Shown here: positions 59,970 through 64,000 of the stretch, piece after piece
Layout of the letters: each line of letters begins with the position of its first letter
How positions within the stretch are numbered: position 1 is the first letter of the stretch
Source: Saussurea involucrata
Lineage: Eukaryota; Streptophyta; Magnoliopsida; Asterales; Asteraceae
Direction of reading: 5' to 3'
Length of the DNA: 64,000 bases
NCBI GenBank assembly: GCA_033807775.1
Contig: CM066322.1
Span: forward strand, 22,557,001 to 22,621,000
Position numbers and translations under genes: made by a program
Notes under the pieces: generated by a model
The model's database searches: none
The model's input: the letters and a program-made list of their open reading frames with translations, nothing else
What the model was told of the DNA's origin: nothing

Positions 59970-61134
59970 TGTTGGGTCACCGAAGATTTGAAATTGACTC
60001 ACCGGTGTTTCCTCTAAATCTTACTTAGAATATTTTAGCATGGTTCTTTATAATGACTTGTACAAGATAGCAAATGTTTGGTGAAGTCAAAGATCAACCA
60101 AAGTCAAGATTGAAGATTCTCTCATTGTGGAAGTGAAAGATCTTTTCTCAACACATACAAGTCATTGTCCACCGATGTTGTTCCCACACATCGGTGGACA
60201 TCTCTCCACCGAAATCTCTCTCTGTTTCGGCCAAAGAATCCCACCAATGGAAGTCCAATTTCGGTGGGATCTCAAAGATGGTTCTCTTCAAAGATGTGTT
60301 CTCAAAGATGCTTTTCTTCAAAGATGTGTCACATATTTCAAAGATGGTTTTCTTCAAAGATGTGTCACATATCTCAAAGATGCTTTTCTTCAAAGATGTG
60401 TCACATATCTCACAGACTTTCATCGGTGGTGGAATCCTTGAAGACAAAATGAGAAGCAAAATTATTATGAGACAAAATTAAAGTTGCCAAGAATCATCCC
60501 ACCGATGATGATGCTTAAATCGGTGGGATCCTTTGTCAAAAGATTTTCTTTGAAGAAAATATCAAGTCTTAGTGATATTGTCTTGGAAGACACACCAAGA
60601 GATCTGCAGGGCATTATTCCTATTTCCAATGAAGATGTCCTTTCAGCATGGGTCTTACTCCTTGTTTCAAGGAAAAGGTAATTGTGTCTTATCACCTTTT
60701 CAGAAGTCCATTGGTTCTAAGCAAGTAACTTGAGGATAATAGTACCAAGCATTTAATGCTCAGTACACTCATCCTCACTATAAAAGGAAGACCTCTCCAT
60801 GCAGAAGATATGACTTACATCTTGAGATACTTGAAGATTACTGTGTGCTCTAAGATTCTACGTGAACTGGAAGATTTCTCTCAGTCCAAGAAATCTCCAT
60901 ATTGCTAAAAACTTCATAGCTTTGTTCTAAGTGTTCTTAGTTATTTTGTTTAGTATACTTTGTGAAAGATTGTTAGAATAGTTTATCTGTTCTTTTCCGC
61001 AACAGTCTTAAGTTTCTATGTGTAATTCTTGTTGAAAGATTTTCAATAATAGAATTAAAATTGTGAAAATTTTGAGTATTGTATTCAACCCCCCCCCCTT
61101 CTACAATACTTGTTATAGCCATCTGGGACTAACA
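59970..61134 (+). mobile_element. Copia-2 3' LTR
   Basis: 1165 bp, preceded by ATAGGGGGAGAT. Same sequence as the 5' LTR with about four substitutions, two of which restore CACCGG/TCGGTGG words changed in the 5' copy, and a C tract of 10. Confidence 0.93.
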
Positions 61135-61139
61135 GGCGT

Positions 61140-62262
61140 TGCTAGAAGGGAATGTAAAGAGTGATTGGGTCGTTGAAATTACATCATTGTTCAATGTCAA
61201 CAGTGGTGGGTTGAAGTGTATGAAAGGCCGAGTGTGGATCCCTAAGTTAGGGAACTTGAGAGTAAGCATCTTGAAAAAAGCGCATAAGTCGCGGTATTCT
61301 TTGCACCCGGGGACGAACAAGATGTACCGGGACTTAAGACAGTTTTACTTGTGGCCGGGAATGAAGAAGGACATCGCTCATTTCGTGGAACGATGTGTGA
61401 CGTGTTTGAAGGTTAAAGCAGAACATCAGCGACCGTATGGAGAACTTCAGTCTACGGTGATACCAGTGTGGAAGTGGGACAACATCACCATGGATTTTGT
61501 TACAAAGTTACCAAGGACTCCGAAGAGTAACGATGCGATATAGGTGATTGTGGATATTCTCACTAAATCCGCGCATTTCCTATCAATTAAGGAGTCAGAT
61601 TCGTTAGAAAATCTAGCCCGATTATACATCAACGAGATTGTATCTAGGCACGGGGTACCACGATCCATCGTGTCTGATGGTGATAGTCGGTTCACGTCAG
61701 CATTTTGGAGAAGCCTCCAACGAGAGTTGGGTTCGCAACTGAAGTTAAGCACGGCCTATCATCCTCAAACGGATGGTCAGAGCGAAAGAACTATTCATAC
61801 ACTAGAGGATATGCTTCGAGCGTGCGTTATCGATTTCAAAGGGTCTTGGGAAGTACATCTACCGTTGATAGAGTTCTCATATAACAATAGTTACCACGCA
61901 AGTATCCAGGCAGTGCCATTCGAAGCATTGTACGGAAGGAAGTGTCGAACGCCGTTGTGTTGGAACGAGGTGGGAGAAAGACAGTTAGAAGGTCCAGAGA
62001 TTGTACAACTGACAGCGGATAAGATAGAGCTAATCCGTGAAAGGATGAGGATCGCGCAAGATCGACAGAAAAAGTATGCAAACAGAAGAAGGAAGCCTAT
62101 CGAGTTCCAAGTAGGCGACAAGGTAATGTTAAAGGTCTCGCCTTGGAAAGGGGTGGTACGCTTCGGAAAGAAAGGGAAGTTGAGACCGAGATACGTGGGG
62201 CCTTTCGTCATCATTGAGCGAGTTGGAGCAGTAGCTTACAAGTTAGACTTGCCGAAAGAGTT
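61140..62262 (+). pseudogene. Gypsy-C integrase fragment
   Basis: Continues Gypsy-C after Copia-2: HHCC finger (HKSRYSLHPGTNKMYRDL, CVTCLKVKAEH), core motifs MDFVTKLP, SDGDSRF, HPQTDGQSERTIHTLED, then YGRKCRTPLCWNEVGE, VMLKVSPWKGVVRF and YVGPFVIIERVG. One stop, TAG at about 61541-61543, replaces the Trp of IWVIVD. The frame ends in LPKEF where the Copia-3 LTR begins. Confidence 0.9.
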
Positions 62263-63382
62263 TGTTAGACAACCTAGGGGGGGTAAGGTTGTATTTAAAA
62301 TCTTTTACTTTCAAAAATTCTTTTACAAATAAATACAGTACAGAAACAGTATAAATAAATCAGAGTATACAAATAATAAATATACAACAATTATATAAAC
62401 AGATATAATTAAATGCACAGCGGAATAAATAAAGAGATAAGGGATAGAGATACTTGACACAGAGATTTACTGATTTACCACCAACTGTGATAAACCAGCA
62501 GCCGAGACACTTCTCGACACGATCCAATAAATGTATTCTTTACGGTAGAACACAAACCAAATACAAAGGAATTTGTAATAGTTTCTCAAGCCTCTGCTAT
62601 GAGATAAACAGGATCACACACCCGTTATTCAAATACTTACAAGAGGAGTATAACTCACAATGGGTAATCACTCTTGTATAATATCTCACACTTGGATATT
62701 TAAAAAAAATATTTTATAAAATATATAAATATATATTAAAAGAGAGAGCTGAGAGAATGGTGTTGTTGATGCTTATTGTTGTTGTTGTTCTCTTACTTCC
62801 ATCACCACCAGCATGCATCATTTATACCAAGGAAGCTCCAACGGCATTGTGAGTTGGCGGTATACCGGCTATCCCCCGCGGTATACCGTGCAGAGGAAAA
62901 AGCACATCAAGATCAGAAAGTCAACTCTGCAAAAACCAACGGAAACAGTACCCGCGGTATACCTGCTAGTCCTCGCGGTATGCCGCCTGTAAAAGTAGCT
63001 TCAACCAATCACAAATGCACAGCAAACTCTGCCGCGGTATACCGCCTGTACCTCGCGGTATACCTGCGTCAGAAAAAGCAACTTCTTCATGACGCAACCA
63101 AATCTTGTAGGATCTTCTCAAAAAAAATATTTAATTAAAATCATTTATTTGGTTTTTAGAAATTATCCAAGTGGTATATTATTTTAGGGTGTTTATCATT
63201 ATAAATTATAAACACTAATGACAACGTAAATCTTCCGTCTTGAACTCTTCAGATAAAATCTTCGTGTTCTTCAAGAACTGCACACTTGGATTAAATTGTT
63301 AGATAAACAATAATACGGTGTGTTTGTAATCATCAAAATAAATATATAAAATATATTGAGATGTGGTACACTTGCACCAACA
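62263..63382 (-). mobile_element. Copia-3 3' LTR
   Basis: TGTTAGACAACC...CACCAACA, followed on the right by ATCTCCCCC, the reverse complement of the Sirevirus purine tract, so the element is on the minus strand and runs out of the window. It contains a G tract (AGGGGGGGT) at the same relative place as in Copia-1 and six copies of CGCGGTATACC-type words in 62865-63070. The left target duplication cannot be checked without the other end. Confidence 0.85.
62865..63070. repeat. CGCGGTATACC motif array in the Copia-3 LTR
   Basis: Six or more copies of (C)CGCGGTATACCG/CTG, with the 6-bp palindromes CCGCGG and GTATAC inside, spaced 20-60 bp. One copy has GTATGCC instead. Confidence 0.8.
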
Positions 63383-64000
63383 ATCTCCCCCTTTTTGATG
63401 ATGACAAACACAACCGCTAAGCATGAGCATATGCGGTTTCTCTCCCCCGTTTGTCGAAACAAAAAGGGTCAAGAAAGACGGTATGCTTCCCCTCGAGAGA
63501 TGCTCCCCCTCAAAATATGCATATATTTGAGAGAGCATAATCTCATGGGTAAAAGATAAAAAAGCTCCCCCTCAAATTAATAACGATATTAAATTGATGA
63601 TTTTATAAAATTTGAGGGATAAAATAAGCATAATAAAAGACATGAAACAAAATAACCAAAAAGAAACACTTGCACCAAAACGGATCTTAAGGCTTCGATT
63701 TTCGGTTAATTTTATGTGAGCAAAAAAAAACCACGTATTATGACCTCGTCAGGGAACACGTATTATATCCTCGTCAGGAAACACGTATTATATCCTCGCC
63801 AGGAAACACGTATTATATCCTCGCCAGGAAACCACGTATTATAACCTCGGCAGGTAACCACGTATTATAACCTCGGCAGGTAACCACGTATTATAACCTC
63901 GGCAGGTAACCACGTATTATAACCTCGTCAGGAAACACCTACAAAAGGCAAAGAAAATTTTTCGTGGTACCCTTTTCTTATGGGTCCTTTTAACAGTTAG
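63383..64000 (-). mobile_element. Copia-3 internal region (partial)
   Basis: Purine tract next to the LTR, then further GGGGGAG-type tracts on the minus strand near 63443, 63502 and 63566. An internal tandem array follows (63731-63935). No coding frame is visible in this end; gag-pol would lie to the right, outside the window. Confidence 0.75.
63731..63935. repeat. Tandem array of a 25-26-bp CACGTATTAT unit, eight copies
   Basis: Eight head-to-tail copies of 'cacgtattataacctcgg' plus 'caggtaac', in three sequence variants grouped along the array, all with an ACGT core. The array lies in the 3' noncoding part of Copia-3 about 350 bp inside the purine tract. Confidence 0.9.

Larger units (their letters stand above)
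53269..61134 (+). mobile_element. Copia-2: young Sirevirus-type element lacking protease and integrase
   Basis: LTRs of 1168 and 1165 bp, target duplication GGCGT at 53264-53268 and 61135-61139, tRNA-Met primer site and AGGGGGAGAT purine tract. Gag and reverse transcriptase/RNase H remain, but protease and the whole integrase are missing and pol has a frameshift. The LTRs differ by about four substitutions plus C-tract length, so insertion was recent and must have used proteins in trans. Confidence 0.94.
52740..62262 (+). mobile_element. Gypsy-C: deleted chromovirus split by Copia-2 and cut by Copia-3
   Basis: Starts with an LTR-like TGTAATAACCAAG. After about 198 bp the LTR jumps straight into RNase H coding sequence at about 52938, so the rest of the LTR, leader, gag, protease and reverse transcriptase are deleted. 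Copia-2 separates RNase H from integrase, and Copia-3 ends the visible pol at 62262, before the chromodomain. The LTR start resembles but is not LTR-B, and the protein is a close relative of Gypsy-A. Confidence 0.8.

Noticed and set aside
63731..63935. CRISPR-like regular repeats
   Set aside because: Units are head to tail with no unique spacers, in a plant retrotransposon.

Overview
This is nuclear DNA from a flowering plant, most likely a eudicot with a repeat-rich genome. It is AT-rich, has plant-style GT-AG introns, carries remnants of plant nuclear genes (ornithine aminotransferase, elongation factor 1B-gamma, type I MADS-box), and contains plant lineages of LTR retrotransposons (chromovirus-type Ty3/Gypsy and Sirevirus-type Ty1/Copia). 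I see no intact host gene. Roughly two thirds of the window is retrotransposon, much of it nested.

Left part (1-18 kb): decayed host DNA. It opens with exons of an ornithine aminotransferase pseudogene. Next come three tandem copies of a 604-bp unit (2958-4748) and a ~1.05-kb PIF/Harbinger-like non-autonomous DNA transposon with TAA target duplications (5795-6841). A ~10-kb mosaic of diverged direct repeats follows, holding an eEF1B-gamma fragment, three in-phase exons of an unrecognised gene and a ~180-bp tandem array (16403-17458).

Middle part (18-33 kb): a Gypsy chromovirus ('Gypsy-A') with an unusual history. A solo LTR with perfect AATGT target duplications is followed by host DNA, a piece of another Gypsy LTR ('LTR-B'), a 5'-truncated gag-pol frame, and then a second LTR with the same host DNA and LTR-B piece repeated. 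A tandem duplication followed by LTR-LTR recombination explains this layout. Between 30.5 and 31.5 kb two type I MADS-box pseudogenes lie head to head and form an imperfect palindrome.

Right part (32.8-64 kb): nested retrotransposons. Copia-1 (minus strand, 32824-52524, TSD gtttg) is interrupted in its pol gene by a 7.9-kb non-autonomous Gypsy derivative ('LARD', 40476-48343, TSD aacaa). A heavily deleted Gypsy-C starts at 52740; its pol remnant is split by Copia-2 (53269-61134, TSD ggcgt) and cut at 62262 by the LTR of Copia-3 (minus strand), which runs off the window. LTR-to-LTR divergence read by eye (about 1.2% Copia-1, 0.8% LARD, 0.3% Copia-2) agrees with the nesting order where it can be tested.

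Two things stand out. Copia-1 carries between pol and its 3' LTR a third ORF that looks like a complete plant gene: CCAAT, CACGTG and TATA motifs, a leader intron and at least one in-phase internal intron, all in the sense of the element. Also, each well-preserved element family carries its own short CpG-containing 'word' in many copies (TCAGCG in Copia-1, CACCGA in Copia-2, CGCGGTATACC in Copia-3, TGTCCGG in Gypsy-A, CCGGTA in LTR-B, TTGCGAAAA in the LARD).
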